From: Lachnospiraceae bacterium
GTDB lineage: Bacteria > Bacillota > Clostridia > Lachnospirales > Lachnospiraceae
Reading direction: 5' to 3'
Length of the DNA: 34,878 bases
Assembly: GCA_022763925.1 (NCBI GenBank)
Contig: JALERW010000136.1
Location: forward strand, 1-34,878
The notes beneath the pieces are model-generated. The model was not told the origin of the DNA. It made no database searches and saw only the letters and a list, made by a program, of their open reading frames with translations. The position numbers and the translations under genes were made by a program. Positions 23,460 to 30,898 of the stretch are shown piece by piece (the stretch's first letter is position 1; each line of letters starts with the position of its first letter).

Positions 23460-23525
23460 ACGCTTCACTCCTTTTAAGCTTACAGGTCATGCGGCAGGTA
23501 TGCTGTTCCATCCGGGCAAATGCAT

Positions 23526-24089
23526 TTATGCGAGAAAGCCCAGATGTTCTGCCAGGATTTTGATTCCCATCAGGACGAGGATTATGCCGCCCGTCAGCTC
23601 TGCACGGGATTTATAGCGGGTTCCGAACACATTTCCGATCTTAACGCCGACGGCGGAAAGGAAAAAGGTAACGACGCCGATAAAACAGACGGCAGGAAGA
23701 ATCGCCACCTGAAGAAAGGCAAACGTAACGCCGACGGCCAGTGCATCGATGCTGGTTGCGACGGCCAGGACAACCATGGTTCGAAAGCCGATGGACGGAT
23801 CCACATGCTCTTCGTCTGTGTCGCGGGATTCCCGGATCATATTGATTCCGATAAATCCGAGAAGAAGAAATGCGATCCAGTGGTCAACTGCCTCGATTCT
23901 GCTCTGAAAGCCCATGCCGAGGAGGTATCCGATCAGCGGCATACCGGCCTGAAAGCCTCCGAAATACAGCCCGATGACCAGGGCGTGCCTCCAGTTCATC
24001 TTCTGCATGGACAGCCCCTTACAGACTGATACGGCAAAAGCATCCATGGACAAACCTACTGCAAGAATAAACAATTCTGATAAAGACAT
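23526..24089 (-). CDS. mntP: Manganese efflux pump MntP
   Basis: A 187-residue six-helix membrane protein of the MntP (YebN) family, exporting Mn2+. The two related halves with conserved acidic residues are visible: [15 protein letters not shown] near the N terminus and [14 protein letters not shown] in the second half, together with [20 protein letters not shown]. The start has AAAGGAG nine bases before. A Mn2+-responsive yybP-ykoY riboswitch lies in the leader, which fits the function. The SGNH lipoprotein gene follows. Confidence 0.95.
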   Translation of the reverse strand: MSLSELFILAVGLSMDAFAVSVCKGLSMQKMNWRHALVIGLYFGGFQAGMPLIGYLLGMGFQSRIEAVDHWIAFLLLGFIGINMIRESRDTDEEHVDPSIGFRTMVVLAVATSIDALAVGVTFAFLQVAILPAVCFIGVVTFFLSAVGVKIGNVFGTRYKSRAELTGGIILVLMGIKILAEHLGFLA

Positions 24090-24170
24090 TATAACCGCTC
24101 CTTTTCTTAATAAGTAGTGGAAAAAACTTAAATTTTTATTAAGTTTACATAAATGAAAAGCTGCTGCAGC

Positions 24171-24218
24171 AAAAAAAATGAGACCTGTCTGCAGACAATA
24201 AGTCTGCAGATAAGTCTC
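24171..24218 (-). terminator. Riboswitch-controlled terminator of mntP
   Basis: On the minus strand GAGACttatCTGCAGAC, a 5-base loop, then GTCTGCAGacagGTCTC is followed by ATTTTTTTT (24171-24218). The GAGAC and CTTATCT bases also form the 3' strand of aptamer helix P1, so ligand binding should prevent this stem. Confidence 0.85.
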
Positions 24219-24315
24219 GTTATAGCCGATAAATCGTCACGCACAGGACCAGACAGCTGCCTGTCAGAATGTTGACCCTGTTACACAAGAGGATGTGTTA
24301 ACTACTCCCTTATCT
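24208..24315 (-). promoter_or_regulatory. yybP-ykoY (Mn2+) riboswitch
   Basis: The 108-base aptamer is bounded by P1 arms AGATAAG and CTTATCT. It starts with the conserved GGGAGTAG, contains GTCAACA mid-way, and ends with the CGAGACTT segment typical of this class. It sits directly downstream of a promoter and upstream of mntP. High Mn2+ should stabilise P1, block the terminator and turn on export. Confidence 0.88.
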
Positions 24316-24325
24316 TCTTTCAGAG

Positions 24326-24354
24326 ATTATACGGGAAACGGGACAAAAAGTCAA
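24326..24354 (-). promoter_or_regulatory. Promoter of the mntP transcript
   Basis: On the minus strand TTGACT (24349-24354), 17 bases, and TATAAT (24326-24331). The start point falls about 5 bases before the aptamer. Confidence 0.8.
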
Positions 24355-24363
24355 ATGCTTTTC

Positions 24364-24392
24364 TTGCTTTTTTACAGTGTATCCCCTAAGAT
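24364..24392 (+). promoter_or_regulatory. tatD promoter
   Basis: TTGCTT (24364-24369), 17 bases, TAAGAT (24387-24392), 29 bases before the ATG. It is divergent from the mntP promoter, with the two -35 elements ten bases apart. Confidence 0.55.
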
Positions 24393-24421
24393 AAAAGAAC
24401 AGGAAGGAAAGGAGACGAAAG

Positions 24422-25234
24422 ATGATATTTGAAAGTCATGCCCATTATGATGATCCTGCATTTGATGAAGACCGGGAAGAACTGCTCGGAAGTATGCGGG
24501 AGCATGGGATTGAATATATTATCAATGTGGCTGCCAGCCTTGCCACGACAGAGAGCACCATAGCCCTGACGGAGCAGTATCCGTTTATTTACGGAGCAGC
24601 AGGAGTGCATCCCGATGATACGAAGGAACTGAATGAAGAACGGTTTGCCTGGCTGCGGGAGCAGTGTGCCAGGGAGAAAATTGTTGCGGTGGGAGAGATC
24701 GGCCTGGATTATTACTGGGATTCCACACCGAGAGAGGTCCAGAAAAAGTGGTTTGTCCGACAGCTGGAGCTGGCGAAGGAGACCGGACTTCCCGTGATCA
24801 TACACAGCAGGGAGGCGGCACAGGAGACATTTGAGCTGATTCGGGAGCATCATGCGGGAACGACAGGCGGCGTGATCCACTGCTTTTCCTACGCAAGAGA
24901 GATGGCGGAGGCTTATGTGAAGCTGGGCTATTTTATCGGTGTCGGCGGAGTGGTGACCTTTAAAAACGGGCGGAAATTAAAGGAAACGGTGGAAGCGGTT
25001 CCGCTGTCCTCCATTTTGCTGGAGACGGACTGCCCGTACCTTTCCCCGGTTCCGAACAGGGGAAAGAGAAATTCCTCCCGGAATCTTCCGTATATTGCAC
25101 AGGAAATTGCCAAAATCAAGGGGATTTCCGCGGAAGAGGTGGTGGAGGCAACCTGCCGGAATGCAAAAAAACTGTTTTTGGAAGGGAGAGCGGCGTATGG
25201 CTCCGACATTGGGCAATCCGAAAAATACGATTGA
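24422..25234 (+). CDS. tatD: TatD family metal-dependent deoxyribonuclease
   Basis: A 270-residue TatD/YabD enzyme, a TIM-barrel metal-dependent hydrolase with 3'-5' exonuclease activity on DNA in characterised members. Metal ligands seen: the N-terminal H-x-H (SHAHYDD), GEIGLDYYWD, VIIHSREA, VIHCFSY and LLETDCPYL. The start follows AAGGAAAGGAGACG. The stop is 38 bases inside the rsmA gene, indicating coupling. This is the Bacillus position before ksgA, without the rnmV gene that lies between them there. Confidence 0.93.
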   Translation: MIFESHAHYDDPAFDEDREELLGSMREHGIEYIINVAASLATTESTIALTEQYPFIYGAAGVHPDDTKELNEERFAWLREQCAREKIVAVGEIGLDYYWDSTPREVQKKWFVRQLELAKETGLPVIIHSREAAQETFELIREHHAGTTGGVIHCFSYAREMAEAYVKLGYFIGVGGVVTFKNGRKLKETVEAVPLSSILLETDCPYLSPVPNRGKRNSSRNLPYIAQEIAKIKGISAEEVVEATCRNAKKLFLEGRAAYGSDIGQSEKYD

Positions 25235-26063
25235 GATTTTGAATAAATACAGCTTTGTGTTTCAGAAAAAATACGGACAGAATTTTTTGATTGATACACG
25301 GGTGCTGGAAAAGATCATTGATGCAGCCGAAATCACGAAGGAGGATTTTGTACTGGAAATCGGGCCGGGTATCGGAACGATGACACAGTATCTGGCGGAG
25401 GCTGCCGGCCATGTGACAGCGGTGGAGATTGACCGGAACCTGATTCCGATCCTGGAGGACACGCTTTCAGGGTATGATAATGTAACCATCCTGAATGAAG
25501 ATGTACTGAAGGTGGATATCCGGAGGCTGGCAGAGGAGCAAAATGGAGGAAGACCGATCAAGGTGGTGGCGAATCTGCCGTATTATATTACGACGCCTAT
25601 CATCATGGGGCTGTTTGAGAGTCATGTTCCCCTGGAAAGCATTACGGTCATGGTACAGAAAGAAGTGGCTGACCGCATGCAGGTGGGGCCGGGTACCAAG
25701 GATTACGGAGCCCTGTCTCTGGCGGTGCAGTATTATGCGCGTCCGTATCTTGTGGCCAACGTGCCGCCAAACTGTTTTATGCCCCGGCCCAAGGTGGGGT
25801 CGGCGGTGATCCGGCTGACCAGGTATGAAAAACCGCCGGTGGAGACCACGGATGAGAAACGGATGTTCCGGATTATCCGCGCATCCTTCAATCAGAGGAG
25901 GAAGACTCTGGTGAACGGACTGGGCAATTCTTTGGAGGTACAGGCATCCCGTGACGATGTGACTGCGGCGCTGAGGCAGATGGGACTTCCGGCTGCTGTC
26001 CGGGGAGAGACGCTGACACTGGAGCAGTTTGCACAGCTGTCCAACCTTCTAAAGGAAGCTTAA
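25197..26063 (+). CDS. rsmA: 16S rRNA dimethyladenosine transferase
   Basis: RsmA (KsgA) dimethylates two adjacent adenosines near the 3' end of 16S rRNA. It is 288 residues. Signature pieces are KKYGQNFLID, the SAM motif LEIGPGIGTMTQYL, the catalytic NLPYYITTP (about residues 125-133) and the C-terminal FNQRRKTLVNGLG. The ATG at 25197 is preceded by GAAGGGAG and gives the family N terminus; the longer frame starting at 25095 lies within tatD. Loss of this enzyme confers kasugamycin resistance in known bacteria. Confidence 0.96.
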   Translation: MAPTLGNPKNTIEILNKYSFVFQKKYGQNFLIDTRVLEKIIDAAEITKEDFVLEIGPGIGTMTQYLAEAAGHVTAVEIDRNLIPILEDTLSGYDNVTILNEDVLKVDIRRLAEEQNGGRPIKVVANLPYYITTPIIMGLFESHVPLESITVMVQKEVADRMQVGPGTKDYGALSLAVQYYARPYLVANVPPNCFMPRPKVGSAVIRLTRYEKPPVETTDEKRMFRIIRASFNQRRKTLVNGLGNSLEVQASRDDVTAALRQMGLPAAVRGETLTLEQFAQLSNLLKEA

Positions 26064-26165
26064 GCCGCCTGTCCGGCAGCGGACATAAAAGAAAATGAAA
26101 AACCGGTTCTTGAGCGGCTGTTATCTGAATACACATGAGATAGAAAACTTGTAAAGGAGCCGTGT

Positions 26166-27179
26166 ATGTCAGATTATAAGCGCCTGGTGGCATATATATA
26201 TTTGTACAATAAGGGGAGCCGCGTAAAAAATATCGGTTTTACGAAGGTAGAGTCAAAAAACGGAGAATGCCGGATCCAGATCTCTGTCCGGGGAGCCTGG
26301 ATGGTGGAGGGAATCTGCTGTAAGGCATACATTTTTTACCGGGAAAAGGGAAAACAAAAGGGGATTTTTCTGGGGAGCCTGACGCCAAAGAATGGAGCAG
26401 GGGAGCTTAAGATCGTAACGGATCCGGAACATATCATGGGCTCGGAACATGATCTTGGGCAGATGGCAGGAATCCTCCTGGTGGCGGGAGATGATCGGAT
26501 CCTGGCAACCCGTTGGGATGACGGGCCGGTAGCTTTTGAGAATTTTGTGTCACAGGAACCGGCGGCTTCTTCAGAGCCGGGCGACGGGGTGAATTCCCTG
26601 CCGGAAGAACGGATGGAAATGCGGGACGTACCGGAAGAACGCCGGGAAGCGCAGGACGTATCGGAAGAACGCCGGGAAGCGGAGGACGCCCGTCTCCGGG
26701 AGATGAAGCTTTGTGTTTACAGAGAAGAGGAAGAACGGCGGCAGGAAAAGATCCGTCGGATGCACAGCCAGGAGCTTACGGAGGCGAAAGCATTTTCCGG
26801 CATGTTCTGGGAAAAACTGAAAAAGGGACGGGAACGGCAGTATCCTTTCGGGCGGGATGCGGGAGGGGAATATATCTCTCTGGAGCCGGAGGATCTGCTC
26901 TGCTTTCAGGATGCCGGAAAATATCTGGTAAACAACAGCTTTCTGCTGCACGGATTTTATAATTACGGACATCTCCTGCTGGGAATACGGCCGGAGGACC
27001 AGGCACTGGTGCTGGGGGTGCCCGGAGAATTTTATGTACAGGAGAAGATCATGGCGTCCCTATTCGGATTTCCGGAATTTCGCAAAATGGTGGATGCCTA
27101 CGGCAATACGGAAAATATGGGCTACTGGCTCAGAAAAATAGAGGAAGCACAGGAATGGAATTACGGGAGAAATACATGA
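26166..27179 (+). CDS. Clostridial conserved hypothetical with repeat-bearing coiled coil
   Basis: A 337-residue cytosolic protein without a recognised function; it resembles a Lachnospiraceae family (possibly DUF6128), which I could not verify. The N-terminal part (residues 1-120) is a beta-rich domain (YIYLYNKGSRVKNIGFTK, GILLVAGDD). The middle has a charged stretch of three ten-residue repeats of the form PEERREAQDV (about 146-175), and an EEERRQEKIRRM helix that could be a coiled coil. The C-terminal domain (about 235-330) has LLHGFYNYGHLLLG and a DQALVLGVPGEFY segment. GTAAAGGAGCC precedes the ATG. The 3' end overlaps tadA by 25 bases. It has no transmembrane segment. Confidence 0.7.
   Translation: MSDYKRLVAYIYLYNKGSRVKNIGFTKVESKNGECRIQISVRGAWMVEGICCKAYIFYREKGKQKGIFLGSLTPKNGAGELKIVTDPEHIMGSEHDLGQMAGILLVAGDDRILATRWDDGPVAFENFVSQEPAASSEPGDGVNSLPEERMEMRDVPEERREAQDVSEERREAEDARLREMKLCVYREEEERRQEKIRRMHSQELTEAKAFSGMFWEKLKKGRERQYPFGRDAGGEYISLEPEDLLCFQDAGKYLVNNSFLLHGFYNYGHLLLGIRPEDQALVLGVPGEFYVQEKIMASLFGFPEFRKMVDAYGNTENMGYWLRKIEEAQEWNYGRNT
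26601..26690 (+). repeat. Three exact-length 30-bp tandem repeats inside the hypothetical gene
   Basis: Units begin at 26601, 26631 and 26661 with the core CGGAAGAAC; units two and three differ at 4 of 30 bases, and the first is more diverged. Each encodes a ten-residue acidic/basic block, so unit number could change without a frameshift. Confidence 0.85.
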
Positions 27180-27682
27180 AAGCGGCAATTGCCCAGGCGA
27201 AGAAGGCATATAAGCTGGGGGAGGTTCCCATCGGCTGTGTGATTGTTTATGAAGGAAAAATTATCGGGCGGGGCTATAACCGCCGGAATACGGATAAAAA
27301 TACGCTGTCTCATGCGGAACTTACGGCAATCCGCAGGGCCAGCAAAGTGATGGGGGACTGGAGACTGGAGGACTGTACCATGTATGTGACGCTGGAGCCC
27401 TGTCAGATGTGCTCAGGAGCGATTGTTCAGTCCAGAATGAAGGAGGTTGTGATCGGCTGCATGAATCCCAAGGCGGGATGTGCGGGATCGATCCTCAATA
27501 TTCTTCAGATGCAGGCTTTCAATCATCAGGTCGAGATCACCAGGGGTGTTCTGGAAGAAGAATGCAGCAGTCTGCTGAAGCGGTTTTTTGCCGAGCTGCG
27601 TGTGCGCAATAAGGAAGAAAAGGCACGCAGGCGGGAAGAAGAACTGAGCAAGGGACAGGAAAATTGTTTGACAAACAGCTGA
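27155..27682 (+). CDS. tadA: tRNA-specific adenosine deaminase TadA
   Basis: TadA converts A34 to inosine in the anticodon of tRNA-Arg. It is 175 residues, with the zinc and catalytic motif HAEL (His53, Glu55) and PCQMCSGAI (second zinc pair, about residues 83-87), plus VPIGCVIV. The 27155 start gives the family N terminus (REKYMKAAIAQAKKAY); the ATG at 27176, which overlaps the upstream stop as ATGA, is an alternative. The last codons contain the SRP RNA promoter -35 element. In Bacillus tadA (yaaJ) is also followed by the SRP RNA gene. Confidence 0.95.
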   Translation: MELREKYMKAAIAQAKKAYKLGEVPIGCVIVYEGKIIGRGYNRRNTDKNTLSHAELTAIRRASKVMGDWRLEDCTMYVTLEPCQMCSGAIVQSRMKEVVIGCMNPKAGCAGSILNILQMQAFNHQVEITRGVLEEECSSLLKRFFAELRVRNKEEKARRREEELSKGQENCLTNS

Positions 27683-27696
27683 AAACAGGGTATACT
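27668..27696 (+). promoter_or_regulatory. SRP RNA promoter
   Basis: TTGACA (27668-27673), 17 bases, TATACT (27691-27696). The -35 lies in the last codons of tadA. Confidence 0.8.
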
Positions 27697-27726
27697 AAAT
27701 TCCACGCATGAGATAAAACGTCATAA

Positions 27727-27998
27727 AATTTCCGTACAGCCGGGGAGGTAGCGGCACCCTGTACCATCAATCCGCTATAGATGGGGTGATGTCCTGCCGC
27801 GGGTTGCTCTATGCAGAGCTGCCCCGGATAAGTGATATTGACGTCCGGGTCTTGCGCAATGGGAATCTGCGAATCGTGTCAGGTCAGGAATGGAGCAGCA
27901 CTAAGCAGAACCTCCTGTGTGCCGCAAGGGTGCCTGGGCCGAGTTAACTGTCCGGGTAACGTCTGTGTAAAGTGATTCAAAGCAGGACGTACGGATTT
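27727..27998 (+). ncRNA. ffs: Signal recognition particle RNA, long Gram-positive type
   Basis: A 272-base SRP RNA, the length expected for Gram-positive bacteria with an Alu domain. The domain IV signature is at 27876-27905 (GTCAGGTCAGGAATGGAGCA then GCACTAAGC). The ends pair: CCGTAC at 27732-27737 with GTACGG at 27989-27994. It binds Ffh for cotranslational targeting of membrane proteins. The GGAA tetraloop is closed by an A-U pair where C-G is usual. Exact ends are estimated from the closing helix and the promoter. Confidence 0.92.
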
Positions 27999-28007
27999 AA
28001 AATAGCC

Positions 28008-28053
28008 ATTGCATGGTCAGCCATCAGGAAAAGGCTGTACATGCAATTTTTTT
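28008..28053 (+). terminator. SRP RNA terminator
   Basis: Arms ATTGCATGGTCAGCC (28009-28022) and GGCTGTACATGCAAT (28033-28047) pair with a small internal mismatch, followed by seven T. Confidence 0.85.
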
Positions 28054-28504
28054 GCGTTTTTGGATGTCTATAGAGCAGGAACCGCGGATCGCAGAGAAAA
28101 ACATAACGAAAAGGCACCTGCGATCCGCAGATGCCTTTTCGTTTGGGCTTATTATTACGATGTGAGGTTAAGGATTTCAGGAACCGTTCATATTATTAAA
28201 CATTAAACAATAACAAACAACATCAGGCAAACTCAGGATTAGCATGCCTATAAATGGGTACTTTAGAAGGAAGATTTTGGGTATCGGTTCCTTTCCTCTC
28301 TTGACCTTATAACTGAATCATAGCACGGTACCCCGGGAAATACAAATTACTAAAATTCCGTTGTTGTGAGAAAAATTTTCCGCTTTTCCTTCTCCCGAAG
28401 GGGAATAAAGGAGCAGTATCTTTACAAAAACCGGTGAAAAGGGTAAAATAGCAATGGGGATAGCATTGATAGACTGATAAAGAAGGGGATTAGAGGGTGA
28501 TAAT
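28054..28504 (+). other. Intergenic stretch with a nested hairpin; no gene seen
   Basis: No coding region with ribosome site and family resemblance was found in about 450 bases. At 28105-28143 a long hairpin (AACGAAAAGGCA, C, CTGCG, ATC, CGCAG, A, TGCCTTTTCGTT) is present, with a second copy of the apical arm as GCGGATCGCAG at 28084-28094. The rest (28150-28420) is AT-rich. The LysR promoter lies at its right end. Confidence 0.6.
28421..28449 (+). promoter_or_regulatory. LysR gene promoter
   Basis: TTTACA (28421-28426), 17 bases, TAAAAT (28444-28449), 55 bases before the start codon. Confidence 0.6.
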
Positions 28505-29470
28505 ATGACAAATTTTGAATGGAAAGATCTGATGTTCCTGAACTGGCAGCATCTGATGTATTTTCTTGTGGCGGCAGATACAGGTAATTTTACAAGAGCG
28601 TCGGAGCTTTTATTTATCACGCAGTCCGCGCTGACAAAGGCGATCAACAATCTGGAGTCAGAGCTCGGGGCGCCGCTTTTTGAGAAGAAAGGACGGAACA
28701 TCAAGCTGACCGTTTACGGAGAATCCTTTTATGAGAATGTGACGGCAGCTGCTGCGGAGCTGAACAGTGGGGTGCGCAAGATCCATGATATGATCGACCT
28801 GAAGAGCGGAAGTATTTCCGTGTCTGCCACCTATACCATGTGTGCCGAGTATTTGCCGAATATTATTCGAAAGTACCGCAGAAAGTATCCGGACACCGAT
28901 TTTTCCATGAGATATGAGGCGACCAGCACGATCCTGAAGCAGATTTCAGAGGGTGCGGCAGATGTGGGCCTGTGCGGGGATTATGATGACACGGAGAAGA
29001 AGTATGCCGGTATCATCAGACATCGGATTCAGAAGGAAGAGGTGATCCTGATCGTGCCGCCCAGATGCCGTCTGGCGGGGACGGAATACATAGAGGATCT
29101 GTCGATCCTGAAGGACGAGAACTTCATCATCAATTCCAACTCCAATACGGGAACCAATTATGTGTTTAATAAGATGTGCGCGGAGGCCGGATTTAAGCCG
29201 AAGATCGCGTTTGAATCCCACGACGACCATACGCTGATCGGTCTGGTGTCCTCCGGACTCGGAGTGGCGGCGATTCCTGACAGCCCGTCGCTTCTGGTAA
29301 ACAAGGTGTCAGTGCTTCGCTTCCGGGAGAACCCGCCGATGAGAAATCAGTATCTGGTGTATAAAAAGGACCGGTATATGACACCGGCTGTAAAGGCTTT
29401 TATCGAGTTTATCCTGGAGGAGGCCAAAGCAGAGGAGGAGAGAGAGCACCTGAGAGAAAATCAGGAGTAA
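28505..29470 (+). CDS. LysR family transcriptional regulator
   Basis: A 321-residue LysR-type regulator. The N-terminal wHTH (residues about 12-70) contains YFLVAADTGNFTRASELL, TQSALTKAINNLE and GAPLFEKKGR. The substrate-binding domain runs from about 95 to 300, with SGLGVAAIPDS near its end. The ATG at 28505 follows GAGGGTG; an internal ATG at 28532 (MFLNWQHL) is possible and would give a more usual N terminus. The target and effector are unknown. It is convergent to the hydrogenase-maturation operon, so it does not obviously control it. Confidence 0.88.
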   Translation: MTNFEWKDLMFLNWQHLMYFLVAADTGNFTRASELLFITQSALTKAINNLESELGAPLFEKKGRNIKLTVYGESFYENVTAAAAELNSGVRKIHDMIDLKSGSISVSATYTMCAEYLPNIIRKYRRKYPDTDFSMRYEATSTILKQISEGAADVGLCGDYDDTEKKYAGIIRHRIQKEEVILIVPPRCRLAGTEYIEDLSILKDENFIINSNSNTGTNYVFNKMCAEAGFKPKIAFESHDDHTLIGLVSSGLGVAAIPDSPSLLVNKVSVLRFRENPPMRNQYLVYKKDRYMTPAVKAFIEFILEEAKAEEEREHLRENQE

Positions 29471-29485
29471 GATCAGAAGACAAAT

Positions 29486-29536
29486 AAAATGGAAAGCAGA
29501 TTCCTGCCGGAGTGCGGGGCATGCTTTCCATTTTTT
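29486..29536. terminator. Bidirectional terminator between LysR gene and aspA
   Basis: Arms AAAATGGAAAGCA (29487-29499) and TGCTTTCCATTTT (29522-29534), followed by T on the + strand, with an A run on the other side. The inner bases can pair further. Confidence 0.85.
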
Positions 29537-29566
29537 ATTCGCTTTTGGCCGTGCCTGTTTGGTTAT

Positions 29567-30898
29567 CTATCTTCCGGAAGGGGAGTGCCCGCAGAGATAG
29601 CGCTGCATACGGGCTTCATCGAAATCGCATTCCCGGGCAATGCGGGCGGCCTGATCGTAGCCGAAGCTCCGGGCAAGTGCGGTGGGAAGCGCCTTCGTAA
29701 AGCGCAGTCCGTTTGCGCAGCCCTTTTCATCTGCCAGCAGCGGACGGATGGCTTTGGAGGTAAAAAGAGGAATGGCTTTGGACAGCAGCTTCAGGCTGTC
29801 CAGAAGGCAGTCTGCGATCAGCGGAAGAAAGGGATTCAGTTCAAAATTTCCCGAGGAGGCTGCCATGGTAACAGCACAGTCGTTGGCGATTACCTTCATG
29901 GCTGTCTGCGTTGCCATCTCGGGAATCACCGGATTGATCTTGGAAGGCATAATCGTACTTCCCTGCTGCATGGGAGATAGCCGGATTTCCCGGTACGCCT
30001 CACTGTTCATGAGACGCAGATCGGAGCAAATCTTCATCAGATTTACTGCCAATGCCTTTAAAAGGCCGGAAACCTCACAGAACACGTCCTGATTCTGGGT
30101 CAGATCCATGGGATATTCCGCTTTTGCCAGACCGATGCCGGTCTGTTCTCGAAGGAACTCAACCGCCTTCCAGGCATAGCGCCTGCTGGCGTTGGTGCCG
30201 GTGCCGACCGCGGTCCCGCCCAGATTGATCTGGCGCAGACGTTCCTCAATCTTATAAAGACGCCAGCGATCCCGGGCAATGGCCTGGGCATAGGCACCGA
30301 ATTCTTCTCCGAGCGTGATGGGGACAGCATTCATCAGCTGAGTGCGTCCGGCCTTTTTGATATCTGCCCATGCCTGTTCCTTCTCCTGAAGTGCCTCCTG
30401 GAGGGCTGCGCAGGCATCACTGACCTGCCGCACCTGCTGAATCGTACAGATCCGAAGGGCCGTGGGATAGACATCATTGGTGGACTGTCCCAGGTTGACA
30501 TCGTCCAGAGGATGAAGAAACTCATAGTCTCCGGGGGCGTGTCCGGCCTTTTTCAGGGCAACGTTGGCGATGACTTCATTTACATTCATATGTGCGGAGG
30601 TTCCGGCACCTCCCTGCAGGGCCTCAGTGACGAAAGCATCATCGAAGGCGCCGGTCAGAATGTCGTCACAGGCGGACACAATAAGGGAAAAAACATGGGG
30701 ATTTCCCATGCCAAGGTCCAGGTAAGTCCGTGCAGATGCTTTCTTGACCTGTACCATGGCATGGATCAGCGAAAGATCTGTATGCTTCTGGCCCAGAGCA
30801 AAATTTTCCATAGCCCTCTGGGTGTTAATGCCGTAGAGGGCATCTTTGGGCAGGGCTCTTTGACCGAGAAAATCCTGTTCGGTGCGGGTGTCTGTCAT
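29567..30898 (-). CDS. aspA: Aspartate ammonia-lyase family enzyme
   Basis: A 443-residue aspartase/fumarase superfamily enzyme, probably releasing ammonia and fumarate from aspartate. Signatures: GGAGTSAHMNVNEVIAN, HPLDDVNLGQSTND and the catalytic loop GSTIMPSKINPVIPE (about residues 318-332). It is the last gene of the hydrogenase-maturation operon, and its start overlaps the hydF stop as ATGA. Aspartase genes are commonly found with hydEFG in clostridia. Ammonia is required in known in vitro H-cluster maturation (bridging dithiomethylamine), so local ammonia supply is a plausible role but is inferred. Length is slightly below typical aspartases. Confidence 0.85.
   Translation of the reverse strand: MTDTRTEQDFLGQRALPKDALYGINTQRAMENFALGQKHTDLSLIHAMVQVKKASARTYLDLGMGNPHVFSLIVSACDDILTGAFDDAFVTEALQGGAGTSAHMNVNEVIANVALKKAGHAPGDYEFLHPLDDVNLGQSTNDVYPTALRICTIQQVRQVSDACAALQEALQEKEQAWADIKKAGRTQLMNAVPITLGEEFGAYAQAIARDRWRLYKIEERLRQINLGGTAVGTGTNASRRYAWKAVEFLREQTGIGLAKAEYPMDLTQNQDVFCEVSGLLKALAVNLMKICSDLRLMNSEAYREIRLSPMQQGSTIMPSKINPVIPEMATQTAMKVIANDCAVTMAASSGNFELNPFLPLIADCLLDSLKLLSKAIPLFTSKAIRPLLADEKGCANGLRFTKALPTALARSFGYDQAARIARECDFDEARMQRYLCGHSPSGR

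Noticed and set aside
26601-26690. CRISPR-like array
   Set aside because: The units are tandem without spacers and lie in frame within a gene.
28009-28206. A 65-residue plus-strand frame after the SRP RNA
   Set aside because: It begins in the SRP terminator hairpin, has no ribosome site and overlaps the nested hairpin.
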